Part shown: in pieces, positions 8,081 through 16,701 of the stretch | Numbering within the stretch: the stretch's first letter is position 1 | Layout of the letters: the number at the start of each line of letters is the position of its first letter | Source of the DNA: Nostoc sp. FACHB-280 | Lineage (GTDB): Bacteria; Cyanobacteriota; Cyanobacteriia; Cyanobacteriales; Nostocaceae | Assembly: GCF_014697615.1 (NCBI RefSeq) | Contig: NZ_JACJSD010000015.1 | Coordinates: forward strand, 88,995 to 152,994 | Length of the DNA: 64,000 nt | Direction: 5' to 3' | Notes under the pieces: model-generated | Seen by the model: only the letters and a program-made list of their open reading frames with translations | Told to the model about the DNA's origin: nothing | Database searches by the model: none | Translations under genes and position numbers: made by a program

Positions 8081-9877
8081 ATGTCTGCTGAATATTTTTT
8101 GAGTCTGAAAGATTATAGGCGATCGCTCAATCGACTGATCTTCCTAGCTTTGTTTCTTGGCAATTTATCTCCCAGTCTTGTGCAAGCACAGACGGGAAAT
8201 ACTCATTTAGTAGCTCAAGCCAGACCAGATTTACCACCACCAGAAAATTTACCAAGACCACAACTACCGCAACCAACTCCACCTGAAACTCCCACCTTAC
8301 CATCGCCAGAAGATTTATTTCGCACTCCCAACGAAACCACTCCACCACCAGAAACAATCCCCAGTGGGATACAAGATACAATTCGCGTTGACCGTTTTGA
8401 AGTAATTGGTAGTACTGTATTTAGCAGTGCAGAACTGGCAAAAGCCACACAGGAATTTACTGGTAAACCCATCACCTTTGCAGAATTGCTCAGAGCCAGT
8501 GATGCTATTACCAAACTCTATACAGAAAAAGGTTACATTTCTTCAGGAGCATTTATCCCAGCTGATCAAACCTTCAAGACTAGAGGCGGTATCGTCAAAA
8601 TTCAAGTGATTGAAGGTAGTGTAGAAAGTATAGAAGTTAGAGGACTCAAACGACTCAACCCGGATTATGTGCGGAGTCGCATCGCTGTAGCGACAGGTAA
8701 ACCCTTAAACGTCAACAAATTACTTCAAGCACTGCAACTATTACAACTAAACCCTTTAATTAAAAATATTTCGGCGGAGTTGGCAGCTGGTTCTCGTCCT
8801 GGGACTAGTGTAATTGATATTAGGGTATCTGAAAATAAAACATTCAGCGCCCAGGTGAATTTAAATAACAATCGAGTTCCAAGTATTGGCAGTTTTCAAA
8901 GACAAATTCAATTTAACCAAGCCAATTTATTGGGATTAGGTGATGGACTTTCTGTTGCTTATGCCAACACCGATGGCAGTAATGATGTTGATGTTAGCTA
9001 CACATTACCAGTTAATCCCTACAATGGGACTGTGCAGTTTCAATATAACTACACTTCTAGCAATGTTGTGGAAAAACCTTTTGATATTTTAGATATTGAA
9101 GGTAGATCCCAAGACTTTGCCATTACCTTTCGCCAACCACTGTTGCAAACCCCTACCACAGAATTTGCCTTGGGAATTACAGCCAATCGCCGCAACAGTG
9201 ATATTGGCTATTTAGAAGCTTTGGCTGGAGAACGTGTTCCCTTTCCTTCGCCGGGATCTGTGGATGGCCAAACTCGGCTTTCGGTGCTGCGATTTTTTCA
9301 AGATTGGACACAACGCAATAGTAGAGAAGTATTTGCAGCGCGATCGCAATTTAGTTTTGGAATCGATGCCTTTGATGTTACCAACAGTGGCGCACCACCA
9401 GATAGTAGATTTTTCTCTTGGCGGGGACAAGCCCAATGGGTACGCCTGTTAGCACCGGAAACCTTACTTGTGTTACGAGCTGATGCTCAATTAGCCGACA
9501 GAGCATTAGTACCCCTAGAACAGTTTGGTTTGGGTGGTCAAGCAACAGTGCGGGGCTATCGCCAAGATTTACTTTTGACAGATAATGCTGTTTTTGTGTC
9601 GGCTGAGTTACGTTATCCGATTCTCCGCGCCCCGCAATTAGGAGGTGTACTACAGCTAACGCCATTTATTGATTATGGTACTGCTTACAACAGTTCCAAT
9701 CGTGCTGATCCTGATCCTAATAGCCTTGCTTCTGTTGGGTTGGGATTACTATGGCAAAGCGATCGCATTAATGCCCGATTTGATTGGGGTATCCCTTTAA
9801 TTGATGCCAATTCTCAGAATAATACTTTGCAGGAAAATGGTTTGTATTTTTCTTTAGTTTATACTCAACCTTTTTAA
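8081..9877 (+). CDS. TpsB outer-membrane transporter, ShlB/FhaC/HecB family (two-partner secretion)
   Basis: An Omp85-superfamily transporter of 598 residues that would export a TpsA partner across the outer membrane. The N-terminus has a signal peptide (to about residue 37), then a Pro-rich segment (46-92) that includes PPPENLPRPQLPQPTPPE. POTRA-type domains occupy about 100-240 (DRFEVIGSTVFSSAEL; YTEKGYISSGAFIP; VEVRGLKRLNPDYVRSRI-like). A beta-barrel runs from about 255 to the C-terminal Phe (VYTQPF), as expected for BAM-dependent insertion. No TpsA gene is adjacent: the next gene is a TPR-CHAT protein 181 bp downstream. The only TpsA in the window is at 40934-43693. A close paralogue is at 44614-46392. 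Confidence 0.93.
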   Translation: MSAEYFLSLKDYRRSLNRLIFLALFLGNLSPSLVQAQTGNTHLVAQARPDLPPPENLPRPQLPQPTPPETPTLPSPEDLFRTPNETTPPPETIPSGIQDTIRVDRFEVIGSTVFSSAELAKATQEFTGKPITFAELLRASDAITKLYTEKGYISSGAFIPADQTFKTRGGIVKIQVIEGSVESIEVRGLKRLNPDYVRSRIAVATGKPLNVNKLLQALQLLQLNPLIKNISAELAAGSRPGTSVIDIRVSENKTFSAQVNLNNNRVPSIGSFQRQIQFNQANLLGLGDGLSVAYANTDGSNDVDVSYTLPVNPYNGTVQFQYNYTSSNVVEKPFDILDIEGRSQDFAITFRQPLLQTPTTEFALGITANRRNSDIGYLEALAGERVPFPSPGSVDGQTRLSVLRFFQDWTQRNSREVFAARSQFSFGIDAFDVTNSGAPPDSRFFSWRGQAQWVRLLAPETLLVLRADAQLADRALVPLEQFGLGGQATVRGYRQDLLLTDNAVFVSAELRYPILRAPQLGGVLQLTPFIDYGTAYNSSNRADPDPNSLASVGLGLLWQSDRINARFDWGIPLIDANSQNNTLQENGLYFSLVYTQPF

Positions 9878-10058
9878 TAAGTCTGAAGTTGTAATCATAA
9901 AAAGACTTTGGAAATCAAAAAATAAACCACTTTTACCTACTCACACAGAATTAATTACATACATTCTTTTCTTGTTCCCTATATCTACAAATGAATCTAA
10001 TTTTGTGCAACTACTGATCAAATCTTTTTTGTCTGGTTAAATTAAGAATCTAAAAATT

Positions 10059-12872
10059 ATGTCTGCACTAATTTTTTTAGCGACAATATCACAAATTACT
10101 CAGCCAGTTGCCTTGATTCCCAACTCTTACCAAGTGGCGATGCAAAATGTCACTGCACCTATCACAGAAAATCTGCTATCAGCAAATCCGCAACAAACTT
10201 TAGAACAGGGAATACAACTTTACCGAACGGAAAAGTTTACCGAAGCTGCTAAATTGCTTCAGCAAGCGGCGGGAGGCTTTCAAGCACAAGCAGATCATCT
10301 CAATCAAGTCTTAGCATTAAATTATCTGGCATTGGCAGAACAGCAAATTGGAGAATTACCCCAAGCGCAAAAAGCGATCGCGGATAGTTTGGCATTATTA
10401 AAAATAGCGGCGCAAAGAAATTCCTACGACTATTTATCAATCCTAGCACAAGCTTGGAACACTCAAGGACAAATACAATTAGCATCAGGACATTCCCAAG
10501 AAGCATTAACAAGTTGGGAACAAGCAACGGCTATTTATACTAAATTGGGTGATGATGCGGGGAAAATTGGTAGCCAACTGAATCAAACTCAAGCATTACA
10601 AGCATTAGGACTATATCGTCGCGCAAGAATTACCTTAATTCAGGTAAATGAATTACTCGAAAAACAACCAACTTCTCCCCTAAAAGTGGCGGGACTGTTG
10701 AATTTAGGTAATACATTGCGGTTGATGGGTGATTTAACTCAAAAAAATACTCAGGGAAAAGCAATCGAACAACTTGGTTCTTTGCAAGTATTAGAGAAAA
10801 GTTTGTCTCTAGCCACACAAGTATATCCACAATTAATTCCTGAAATTCAGTTGAGTTTAGGAAACACTGCTCAAGCTTTGAGTGTAGGGCAGAATCCTGA
10901 AGAAAAAAGCCAAAAACTTGCCGATGCTTTAGATTATTACACTAAAGCTGCTCTAGCTAAATCACCATTAACTCGGTTACAGGCAAAACTGAATCAAATG
11001 CGCTTATTAATGGATCAGCAAAAATGGCAGCAAGTCCAAGGCTTATTACCAGAAATTCAGCAACAACTCGATGCTGTACCAGCAAACCGAAAAACTATAT
11101 ATGCGCGGATTCACTTTGCTCAGAGTTTGACTTGTTTCAAACAACTAACTGAACCTGTAATGGCGGGAATTAATGCTAATTGTCCTAAAAATGAAATATT
11201 CGCTGATGGGAGTTTCAGTAATGTCAAAAACCTCGAAACTGTGCAATTAACTGGGGCAAATGTGGAATGGAAAGCGATCGCCCAAATGATTGCCAGTGCA
11301 GTTGACCAAGCTAAAATCCTCAAAGATAGGCGTGCAGAAGCTTATGCTTTAGGCACATTAGGTAATTTATACGAACAAACTCACCAGTGGCAAGAAGCCC
11401 AACAATTGACTCAGCAGGCTTTAAAATTGGCTGAAGGAATTGGTGCTGCTGATATTGCTTATCGTTGGCATTGGCAATTGGGTAGAATTCTCAAGGCGCA
11501 AGATAATCCGCGACGTAATGAACAAGGGGCGATCGCAGCTTACACCAAAGCGGTGAATATTCTCAAATTATTGCGGAGTGATTTAGTAGCGATTAACCGC
11601 GAAGTCCAATTCTCCTTTCAAGAAGGAGTCGAACCGGTTTATCGGGAACTTGTGAGTTTATTGCTGCAAAATTCGCCCTATCAAGAAGATTCCGCAGCTA
11701 ATCAACAAAATCTCAAAACTGCCAGGGATGTGATTGAATCACTGCAATTAGCTGAATTAGATAACTTTTTTCGCACAGCTTGTTTAGATGCTAAACCTGT
11801 GCAGATTGACGAAATTGATCCTAAAGCCGCAGTCATTTATCCGATTATTTTACGCGATCGCTTAGAGGTGATTGTTTCTTTACCTAACAAAGCCCAAAAC
11901 CAAAAACAAAACTTATTATTACGCTCCAAACCTATTCCAGTTTCCCAAACAGAAGTAGAAAAGACTATTCAAGAACTACGAGCCAAATTAGTCACACGTT
12001 CAACGCGAGAATTTTTGCCAATTTCCCAAAAAGTTTATAACTGGTTAATTAAAGATATCGAACCTCAATTACAAGCACACAAAGTAGAAAACCTAGTGTT
12101 TGTTTTAGATGGCGCATTGCGGAGTGTACCAATGGCCGCACTTCATGATGGGAAAGAATATCTGATTCAGAAAGGTTATAATATTGCACTCACACCAGGG
12201 TTGCACCTACTACCAACTCGTTCCTCAAGTAGAGATAAACCACGCACCATTGCAGCCGGAATCACAGAAGCCATCGGAAACTTTGAAGGATTACCCAGTG
12301 TTGAACAAGAAATTAACTCTATTAAACAACAAGTACCAGCGCGAGTCTTGCTAGATAGTCAATTTACTAAAATTGCCTTAGAAAAAATAATCAAATCCTT
12401 TAATGCACCAGTGGTTCATCTTGCAACTCACGGTCAATTTGCTTCTAACGCCGAAGATACCTTTATTTTGACTTGGAAAGATTCGCAAATTAAAGACCTA
12501 ACCTTAGTCGGCGATCGCGTTAATGTTAACGAATTAAGTTCATTATTGCAAACCAGAGAGACTAGCCAAAGAAATGCGATCGAGCTATTAGTTTTGAGTG
12601 CTTGTCAAACTGCTACTGGCGATAAACGAGCTGGCTTAGGAATTGCTGGATTTGCATTACGTTCTGGGGCGAGGAGTACATTAGCAACATTATGGAGTGT
12701 TGATGATCAAGGCACTGCCATGATTATGGGAGAGTTTTATAAACAGTTTGCTAATACCAAAGAGACTAAAGCAGAAGCTTTAAGACGCGCTCAACTTCTA
12801 CTTTTAGCAGACCCTAATTATAGGCATCCTTTTTATTGGTCTCCTTATGTTCTAGTAGGTAATTGGTTATAA
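10059..12872 (+). CDS. TPR-CHAT domain protein (caspase-like protease family)
   Basis: A 937-residue protein. Tetratricopeptide repeats fill about 55-500 (QQTLEQGIQLYRTEKFTEAAKLL; QTHQWQEAQQLTQQALKLAE). The C-terminal CHAT domain covers about 600-937, with the caspase-type dyad visible as H791 in LATHGQF and C849 in LSACQTATGD. CHAT is a clan-CD peptidase family, and TPR-CHAT proteins are known as regulated proteases, for example the Csx29 subunit of type III-E CRISPR. No Cas gene is present here, so another trigger is expected. The N-terminus has only a weak hydrophobic stretch, so export is uncertain. It follows the TpsB gene in the same direction. A paralogue with an intact dyad is at 34865-37522. 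The native substrate is unknown. Confidence 0.9.
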   Translation: MSALIFLATISQITQPVALIPNSYQVAMQNVTAPITENLLSANPQQTLEQGIQLYRTEKFTEAAKLLQQAAGGFQAQADHLNQVLALNYLALAEQQIGELPQAQKAIADSLALLKIAAQRNSYDYLSILAQAWNTQGQIQLASGHSQEALTSWEQATAIYTKLGDDAGKIGSQLNQTQALQALGLYRRARITLIQVNELLEKQPTSPLKVAGLLNLGNTLRLMGDLTQKNTQGKAIEQLGSLQVLEKSLSLATQVYPQLIPEIQLSLGNTAQALSVGQNPEEKSQKLADALDYYTKAALAKSPLTRLQAKLNQMRLLMDQQKWQQVQGLLPEIQQQLDAVPANRKTIYARIHFAQSLTCFKQLTEPVMAGINANCPKNEIFADGSFSNVKNLETVQLTGANVEWKAIAQMIASAVDQAKILKDRRAEAYALGTLGNLYEQTHQWQEAQQLTQQALKLAEGIGAADIAYRWHWQLGRILKAQDNPRRNEQGAIAAYTKAVNILKLLRSDLVAINREVQFSFQEGVEPVYRELVSLLLQNSPYQEDSAANQQNLKTARDVIESLQLAELDNFFRTACLDAKPVQIDEIDPKAAVIYPIILRDRLEVIVSLPNKAQNQKQNLLLRSKPIPVSQTEVEKTIQELRAKLVTRSTREFLPISQKVYNWLIKDIEPQLQAHKVENLVFVLDGALRSVPMAALHDGKEYLIQKGYNIALTPGLHLLPTRSSSRDKPRTIAAGITEAIGNFEGLPSVEQEINSIKQQVPARVLLDSQFTKIALEKIIKSFNAPVVHLATHGQFASNAEDTFILTWKDSQIKDLTLVGDRVNVNELSSLLQTRETSQRNAIELLVLSACQTATGDKRAGLGIAGFALRSGARSTLATLWSVDDQGTAMIMGEFYKQFANTKETKAEALRRAQLLLLADPNYRHPFYWSPYVLVGNWL

Positions 12873-13092
12873 ATCAATACAGTTAAGCTAATATTTTCAT
12901 CTGTAGAGACGTTGTATACAATATCTCTAATTTTTCCTTAATTTTAATTATGAGGATTTTCCTATTTCCTTTGAATTCTGACTCCTGAATTATTCTCTTT
13001 GGCTGGGCTACATCTGTCTTGAGTAGGGTTAAACCAGAAATAGGTGTTTGATAAGGTGACTAATGGCAACATAAATCACAAGTAAATTCGTT

Positions 13093-13584
13093 ATGACCTA
13101 TACTCAAACTAGTGACCCCACCATTCGTAAATATGTTGAATCTTGGCGGAAATTAGATGTAGATGAACAACTAGGTTTGTTCTGGTTTATCTATAAAGAA
13201 ATGGGTAATTCTGTTACTCCGGCGGCTCCTGCTGCTAGTACTGTTTCTCCAGAAATTGCCGAAGGTTTATTTAATCAAGTGAAAGAATTAAGTCACGAAG
13301 AACAACTACAAGTTCAGCGAGACTTAATTAATAAAGCAGATACTCAAATTGGCAGAGAATATGGTTCTTTAGGAGATACTACCAAATTACTATTTTGGTA
13401 TCGTCTCTCTCAAGGGATGGATAGTAATGTAATTATTCCTGTACCTGCTGGTTATCGTCTTTCTTCAGAAGCAGAAAATTTGTTGCAGCAAGTTAAAGAA
13501 TTAGCTTTTGAACAGCAAATTAATCTTTTCCGCGACTATGTTTCTCCAATGGGTGCTGAACCTAAAGCTGGCGCTGAAATTTAA
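13093..13584 (+). CDS. Helical carotenoid protein (OCP N-terminal domain paralogue)
   Basis: A 163-residue stand-alone version of the orange carotenoid protein N-terminal domain. Carotenoid-contacting residues known from OCP are conserved: W31 and Y34 in LFWFIYKEMG (OCP W41/Y44) and W102 in KLLFWYRLSQGM (OCP W110). The C-terminal NTF2-like domain is absent, and the protein ends shortly after the helical bundle. Family members bind a keto-carotenoid and either quench phycobilisome excitation or quench singlet oxygen; which activity this one has cannot be told from sequence alone. No separate C-terminal-domain homologue (CTDH) is seen nearby. The gene appears monocistronic. Confidence 0.92.
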   Translation: MTYTQTSDPTIRKYVESWRKLDVDEQLGLFWFIYKEMGNSVTPAAPAASTVSPEIAEGLFNQVKELSHEEQLQVQRDLINKADTQIGREYGSLGDTTKLLFWYRLSQGMDSNVIIPVPAGYRLSSEAENLLQQVKELAFEQQINLFRDYVSPMGAEPKAGAEI

Positions 13585-13681
13585 TTGTTAAGATATTGAG
13601 CTACAGTGAGTAAGGCTGTAGCTTAATATTCAATAATCATTTTGTGACTAAGCTTATTTGATTTATCAACATTTCTTTCTT

Positions 13682-13743
13682 GTCTACGTGTCTTTATTGT
13701 CCCCTTGTCTTTTTTATCCACACCTCAAATAAGACTGCTATAG
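13682..13743. repeat. CT-rich short repeat ending aagactgctatag
   Basis: A tract of tgtcta/ccttgtctt units ends in aagactgctatag. The same combination occurs at about 59567-59619 (cttgtctaccctgtctccc up to gactgctatag). Related CT-rich tracts lie at 14550-14590 and 50700-50730. Confidence 0.45.
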
Positions 13744-13761
13744 CAATTTTTAGTCATAGAT

Positions 13762-13797
13762 AAACACAGAGTAAATATAATTTTACTCTGTGTTTTT
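13762..13797 (+). terminator. Hairpin terminator downstream of the helical carotenoid protein gene
   Basis: A perfect 14-bp inverted repeat (aaacacagagtaaa, loop tataat, tttactctgtgttt) followed by a short T run. It lies about 180 bp past the stop codon. Confidence 0.6.
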
Positions 13798-13954
13798 GTT
13801 GGTTGCTCATTAGGATAGTTGCACCCTAAATTCGTAACGCCCTTGGCTTTATATTTATAAATATAAATGGTATTTCCCTCAGTTACATCTATCTGACGAG
13901 TGGTTGAAAAATTTTGAATTATGCACATCAGTTTATCCATAATTGCAATTACAA

Positions 13955-13991
13955 CAAAAAAGTAAAACCCTAGGGCTGGGAATCCCTAGGG
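13955..13991 (-). terminator. Possible minus-strand terminator
   Basis: Two copies of ccctaggg (13968-13975 and 13984-13991) can pair as an 8-bp GC-rich stem. Read on the minus strand the stem is followed by ttttacttttttg. No minus-strand gene is known upstream of it. Confidence 0.4.
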
Positions 13992-14353
13992 CTGATAACC
14001 TGACCACCTTTACTTTATTTATAATTGATGCAAAATTAAAGTGAATGTTTACAATAGACTTAAATATTTGGCTTATGTCTGGCAAAATTTTATAAAAAAT
14101 ATTATTGATATGATATTATTACTCAATAAAAATGATGATATACGTATTTTGTAGATAATAAAGCTAATAATATTAGCCAAAATTATATTCTTTCTGCTTT
14201 AATGACCGTTAAGAATGAAAATTTAAAGATAAAACTTCTGAATATATGTCTAGATATATAGCTTAAAAAGCTTGATTTTTAATGATAAATCAGGAAAAAT
14301 AAAAGCATCATGATACATGATTGTAGCCAATTACAGTGACAGAAAGCCTAACC
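13992..14353. other. AT-rich gene-free stretch between two outward-facing terminators
   Basis: No open reading frame of note is seen. The region is bounded on the left by a minus-strand-type terminator and on the right by a plus-strand terminator. This arrangement would fit one or two small RNAs, but no known RNA family was recognised. Confidence 0.3.
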
Positions 14354-14380
14354 AAAGTCCGCAAGTGCGGACTTTTTATT
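14354..14380 (+). terminator. Strong Rho-independent terminator
   Basis: The stem aaagtccgca / tgcggacttt has a two-base minimal loop and is followed by ttattttttattt. The nearest upstream plus-strand gene ends about 770 bp earlier and already has its own hairpin, so the transcript ending here is unexplained. Confidence 0.75.
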
Positions 14381-14630
14381 TTTTATTTAGTATGTTTAGT
14401 AACGCACCAAAAACTTTGCGGTAGATGCCGTACTCTCGCCGATAAAACATCCTACTTAATTACTTTAATTAACCGCAGATGGACATAGATAAATCTGTAC
14501 ATCAGCAGGTTAAGAAAGGCTTGAGCAATTCTAAATGATTGACAAACATCTCACTCCCTTGTCTACCGTGTCTCCCTTGTCTCTTTTGTCAGTATGATAA
14601 AAAGCTATTAGCGATTTGCAAGTAATTTTT

Positions 14631-15815
14631 ATGACAAATTTTCTCCAGCCGCCAAGATTGCGTATTGGTGAGGAAGATAGTGAAGAAGAAAGACGCGCCA
14701 CTTGGCTGGAACTGTTTTATGATTTGGTATTTGTGGTTGCAGTGTCGCAGGTAGCACATAATCTTAAGGAAGATATTTCGCTGTCGGGGTTCCTGGGATT
14801 TGTGGTTTTGTTTATCCCGATTTGGTGGTCATGGATTGGGACGACGTTTTATGCTAACCGCTTTGATAGCGATGATGTGATTCATCGGTTGTTGGTTGGG
14901 GTACAAATGTTAACGGCGGCGGGGATGGCTGTGAATATTCATCATGGCTTGGGAGAAAGTTCGCCGGGTTTTGCTTTAGCTTATGCACTTGGTCGGGCTG
15001 TGTTGGTGGCGGAGTATGTGCGGGCGGGGATACATATTCCGTCGGCGCGTCCGTTAACAACTCGCTACGCCATTGGTTTTGCGATCGCATCTTTGATTTG
15101 GTTAAGTTCGGCTTTTGTTCCTGTTCCTTGGCGATTTGCACTTTGGGGCGTGGGAATTGCGATTGATTTTGGTACACCAATAACCGCACGCAAACATCAA
15201 GTTGGCTTGCTACCTCACGCTTCTCATTTACCAGAACGTTTTGGATTGTTCACAATTATTGTGTTGGGAGAAGCGATTATTGCGGTGGTGGAAGGTGTCT
15301 CACAACAAAAATGGCAGGTGTTGACGGTAATTTCTGCCATTTTTGGGCTGATGATTGCTTTTAGTTGGTGGTGGGTTTATTTTGACAATTTAGGTGGGAC
15401 ACCCATTGAAACTGCACGCACTCAAGGAAAAGTTGGGACTGTTAACATTTGGCTTTACACCCATTTACCATTAGTAATTGGGATTGCGGCTACTGGTGTT
15501 GGTGTCGAAAAAATCTTGGTAAGTCCACCAACTTTAGCGTTACCAGATGCCCAAAGATGGTTGATTTGTGGTGCAGTAGCATTATGCTCGTTAGCTGTGG
15601 GTATTCTGCACCGCTATGGCGTGATTCGATATTGTAAGATTCGTTCGTTGTATCGCTTGGTTGGTGCAGTTGTGCTACTAGCGATCGCATTTTTTGGCAA
15701 AGGTTTATTACCAATCTTCGTCATCGCCTTAGTAGCTGTAGTTTCTGCTGTCCAAGTTATTCAAGATATTTCTCAAAGTCGTCCAAATACTCGCTTGGCT
15801 GATCCTGAAATTTAA
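14631..15815 (+). CDS. Low-temperature-requirement A (LtrA) family membrane protein
   Basis: About 394 residues from the ATG at 14631; a TTG at 14616 is also in frame but less likely. The protein has the LtrA hallmark near the N-terminus (RATWLELFYDLVFVVAVSQVAHNL) and about ten to eleven hydrophobic segments through to the end. Conserved charged or polar positions include HLPERFGLFTIIVLGEAI in the middle. The name comes from a Listeria mutant that grew poorly in the cold; the molecular function of the family is not established. The gene is isolated, with CT-rich repeats upstream and a palindromic repeat downstream. Confidence 0.88.
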   Translation: MTNFLQPPRLRIGEEDSEEERRATWLELFYDLVFVVAVSQVAHNLKEDISLSGFLGFVVLFIPIWWSWIGTTFYANRFDSDDVIHRLLVGVQMLTAAGMAVNIHHGLGESSPGFALAYALGRAVLVAEYVRAGIHIPSARPLTTRYAIGFAIASLIWLSSAFVPVPWRFALWGVGIAIDFGTPITARKHQVGLLPHASHLPERFGLFTIIVLGEAIIAVVEGVSQQKWQVLTVISAIFGLMIAFSWWWVYFDNLGGTPIETARTQGKVGTVNIWLYTHLPLVIGIAATGVGVEKILVSPPTLALPDAQRWLICGAVALCSLAVGILHRYGVIRYCKIRSLYRLVGAVVLLAIAFFGKGLLPIFVIALVAVVSAVQVIQDISQSRPNTRLADPEI

Positions 15816-15831
15816 GTTTCTGAATACATAT

Positions 15832-15971
15832 CTTGCACCAGGCGACTGGAAGTCGCGGCTACACAGGCCAAATCCGCCTACGCGGGTTAAGAACCTTGAT
15901 TGTCTATTAGTCCGCGCAGGCGGACTTTGTTTGTATAGCCGCGATTTCTAATCGCTAGGGCTAGGTGCAAG
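15832..15971. repeat. MITE-like palindromic element with terminal inverted repeats
   Basis: About 140 bp. The left end cttgcaccaggcgactgg and right end (complement cttgcacctagccctagcg) pair, and inner segments gtcgcggctacac and gtatagccgcga also pair. A second small hairpin (agtccgcgcaggcggact) sits inside. There is no coding capacity. Confidence 0.65.
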
Positions 15972-16027
15972 CTATATATATATGGGCTTCTTAATTAATT
16001 TCAAACTTAACACTTCACATTTGTTTC

Positions 16028-16519
16028 TTAATCTGCGATCGCCCAACGCACATAAGGACGAAACGCGGCTACAGTTTTGTAAGTAATTAGCTGTCCTGGT
16101 GCGTTGATTTTTCGCAAATCTACACGGAAATATGCCTTTTTATTTTTAAACTGCACATTATAAAAAGGATATTCCTGTCCTTGAGTTTGACCAACACAAT
16201 TAGCATAATTACTGCGTAAAGGCGAAACAAACTCAACAAACAGCTTATTATTAGATGCGACTAATTGAGTTGTATCGGCAAAATCTCTAGTCTCTGCAAT
16301 TACAGTATGTTCTGCACCACCTTCATAAGGTAATATTAACCACCACAAACCAACTGTCTGCGGGCAAGTTCCGCTAGTACGTTGCACTTTTAATTGTACA
16401 TTGGGTTCAGATAGTGGACTCTGTGAAGGTTGTGCTTGCGCTGTAGAGGCGATCGCTCCTACTGTAACTAAAGGGCATAAAATACCAGCTAAAATTGTCA
16501 ACTTTGCCAACTTATTCAT
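16028..16519 (-). CDS. Secreted hypothetical protein
   Basis: A 163-residue protein with a clear Sec signal peptide (about residues 1-29, cleavage after STAQA). The mature part has two Cys residues (in SGTCPQT and YANCVGQ) that could form a disulfide, and several Trp/Tyr-rich segments (VGLWWLILPYEGG, AFRPYVRWAIAD). No family is recognised with certainty. It is convergent with the LtrA gene across the palindromic repeat and divergent from the channel-like gene. Function unknown; periplasmic or extracellular location is inferred from the signal peptide. Confidence 0.75.
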   Translation of the reverse strand: MNKLAKLTILAGILCPLVTVGAIASTAQAQPSQSPLSEPNVQLKVQRTSGTCPQTVGLWWLILPYEGGAEHTVIAETRDFADTTQLVASNNKLFVEFVSPLRSNYANCVGQTQGQEYPFYNVQFKNKKAYFRVDLRKINAPGQLITYKTVAAFRPYVRWAIAD

Positions 16520-16701
16520 AACTCAAAATGTTCATTATACTAACTATTCTTCATAAATTGACTCGGTAAATGTCGCAAAAGTGCCTAATTAATTTTATTT
16601 ATCGCTAACGTGTTTTCAGTTACAGTTACATCCTCAAAAACAACGTCACAATATGGTTAATTACGAATTACAAATTACGCAATCATACTACCTGCTGTCT
16701 C

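Noticed and set aside
10059..12872. Part of a type III-E CRISPR (Craspase) system because of the TPR-CHAT protein
   Set aside because: No cas7-11 or other Cas gene and no array is present; TPR-CHAT proteins are common in cyanobacteria outside CRISPR.
13725..13940. 71-codon minus-strand frame
   Set aside because: It runs through the hairpin at 13762-13797 and shows no family pattern.
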